From Sapria himalayana (lineage: Eukaryota > Streptophyta > Magnoliopsida > Malpighiales > Rafflesiaceae): a stretch of DNA of 64,000 nt. The stretch is taken from assembly GCA_029783825.1 (NCBI GenBank), contig JAREIK010000812.1:51727-115726 (forward strand). Reading direction: 5' to 3'. This document shows, piece after piece, positions 62,573 through 64,000 of the stretch. Under the pieces are notes generated by a model. That model saw only the letters and a program-made list of their open reading frames with translations, ran no database searches and was not told the origin of the DNA. Numbering within the stretch: the stretch's first letter is position 1; every line of letters starts with the position of its first letter. Both the position numbers and the translations under genes were made by a program.

Positions 62573-63710
62573 GTTTAACTATATATAACTCTATTTTTAA
62601 CTATATATACTATAGGTATAAGAACATTTAACTATAAATAATTGTCTTTGACTACATGTATAACTATAAAAACATTATACATAACTATATTTAAATATAT
62701 AATTAACAACATATATTTAATGTACATTTTTAAATATTAGTATATTAAAATGTATTTTACTATATCAATATCTATATTAATTATATGTATGCATATATAC
62801 AAATATATAAAAAAAAGATATATACCTACATGTATAAATGTATGTATAACTATATGTGTAACTATAAGTATAACCACATGTAACTACATTTATAATTAAT
62901 GTATAACAACATACAATATATTTTCAACTATATGTGTATAACTATATTTAAATATTCGTATAACTATGTAACACTTTATAATTAAATATAACTATATTTG
63001 TAACTATCTATACATATATGTAAATCTATATATTTGTTTATAACTTTGTATACATTTATGTATAACTACATATAATTACTTGTATGAATTTATCTATATA
63101 TAAATATATGTTTAACTATATATAACTCTATTTTTAACTATATATACCATAGGTATAAGAACATAAAACTATAAATATATGTCTTTGACAACATGTATTA
63201 CTATAAAAACAATACATAACTATATTTAAATATATAATTACCAACATATATACTAATATATACATTTATATATTAGTATAAAATTATAGTTTACTATATC
63301 TATGCCAATAGATAACTATATGTGCACACATATAAATTTATATGAAAAAATATATATACCTACATATATAAATATAAGTATAACTATATGTGTAACTATA
63401 TGTATAACAACATGTAACTATATTTACAAGTACTGTATAACATACAAATTATGTTTAACTACATGTGTATAACTATATACAAATATTTGTATACCTATGT
63501 AACACTCTATATAATTAAATATAACTATATTTGTAATTATGTATACATATATGTAAATTTATATATTTGGTTATAACTTTGTATATATTTATATATAACT
63601 AATTATAACTACTTGTATGAATATACCTATATATAACTATATGTTTAACTATATCTAACTATTTATAACTACATATACTAGTTATATAATAACATATATT
63701 ATACATGGAA
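62325..63710. repeat. AT-rich minisatellite block 3, same orientation as block 1
   Basis: The unit anchor around TTAGTATATTAAAATGTATTTTAC near 62736 recurs near 63276 (spacing about 540 bp). The conserved GGTATAAGAACATTTAACTATAAATAATTGTC segment (62612 on) gives the uninterrupted form of the site where the ARF1 retrocopy landed in block 1. A (TA)n run lies at 62529-62566. Confidence 0.85.
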
Positions 63711-64000
63711 TATTACAAATTTGTTGCGCTAAATTGAAATTAAATGGCAAAAGACATAATATCAACAATATCTAAGCACATAGCTTTGATCCGATATAGC
63801 AAGCTGTTGAAATAAGTATCGTACTCTTACCTAATCCACCCCTTGGGCCTCTGTCTCATATATGAGCTTATATATGACAAAAGATGTAATATATGATAGG
63901 TTTGTATAGAAGAAATTTGTTTGTTCTTATATGTATTTCCTCATTCTAACACTACATTCTCTGTGTCTCTCTCTCTCTCTCCCACTATCATTCTATCTGT
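63711..64000. other. Flank of block 3, homologous to 5081-5375, window edge
   Basis: Matches the region between block 1 and the CT tract: TCATATATGAGCTTATATATGACAAAAGATGTAATAT, CCTCATTCTAACACTACATTCTCT, then a CT tract from 63962 to the end. By analogy with the forward element a TNP2 gene would lie within a few hundred bases beyond the window; this is a prediction. Confidence 0.75.

Overview
The window reads as nuclear intergenic DNA of a flowering plant. It is AT-rich, it holds no intact protein-coding gene that I can support, and every recognisable coding stretch is a broken transposase or a gene-derived fragment. The transposase families (hAT with the DNAS and CxxH motifs; CACTA/En-Spm with TNP2, DUF4218, DUF4216 and a Transposase_24-like second gene) and the host fragments (ARF1, AP-4 sigma, an LRR receptor kinase, DNA topoisomerase II) fit a plant. 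The species cannot be fixed from the sequence.

Layout. 1-725: decayed hAT transposase. 726-1966: AT-rich spacer with two CA microsatellites. 1967-5080: AT-rich minisatellite with a period near 540 bp, interrupted at 2518-3420 by a processed ARF1 pseudogene with matching 17-bp flanks. 5081-16722: forward CACTA element with leader and 5'UTR intron, TNP2 pseudogene, second-gene pseudogene, a 2.2-kb tandem duplication rich in hairpin minisatellite and trinucleotide repeats, then the right subterminal repeats. 16723-24090: degenerate (TCTA)n array 1. 24091-31690: an opposite-strand CACTA copy of the same family, followed by spacer and a minisatellite block in inverse orientation (33140-35355). 35362-36428: two captured host-gene fragments (AP-4 sigma last exon; receptor kinase exons with their intron). 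36895-37700: tail of another CACTA element ending in a CACTA-type terminus. 37701-51318: (TCTA)n array 2. 51390-52445: reverse-strand DNA topoisomerase II pseudogene. 53139-53335: fourth copy of the CACTA second-gene tail. 53588-57047: array 3. 57048-57190: CACTA subterminal scrap at which the repeat strand flips. 57191-61211: (TAGA)n array 4. 61212-64000: spacer and a third minisatellite block, whose right flank matches 5081-5375, so another member of the CACTA family probably begins past the window end.

The dominant signal is about 28 kb (about 44 % of the window) of degenerate TCTA/TAGA tetranucleotide. The three forward arrays all lie downstream of the second-gene tail of a CACTA copy in the same orientation, two of them directly behind subterminal or terminal sequence. 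The many apparent Ser-Ile-Tyr-Leu open frames are a by-product of a tetranucleotide that contains no stop codon on one strand; I do not count them as genes. The most worthwhile hypothesis is a composite unit of AT minisatellite, CACTA genes, CACTA right end and TCTA array that was copied, nested and inverted. I see no sign of an immune, metabolic or other gene system.
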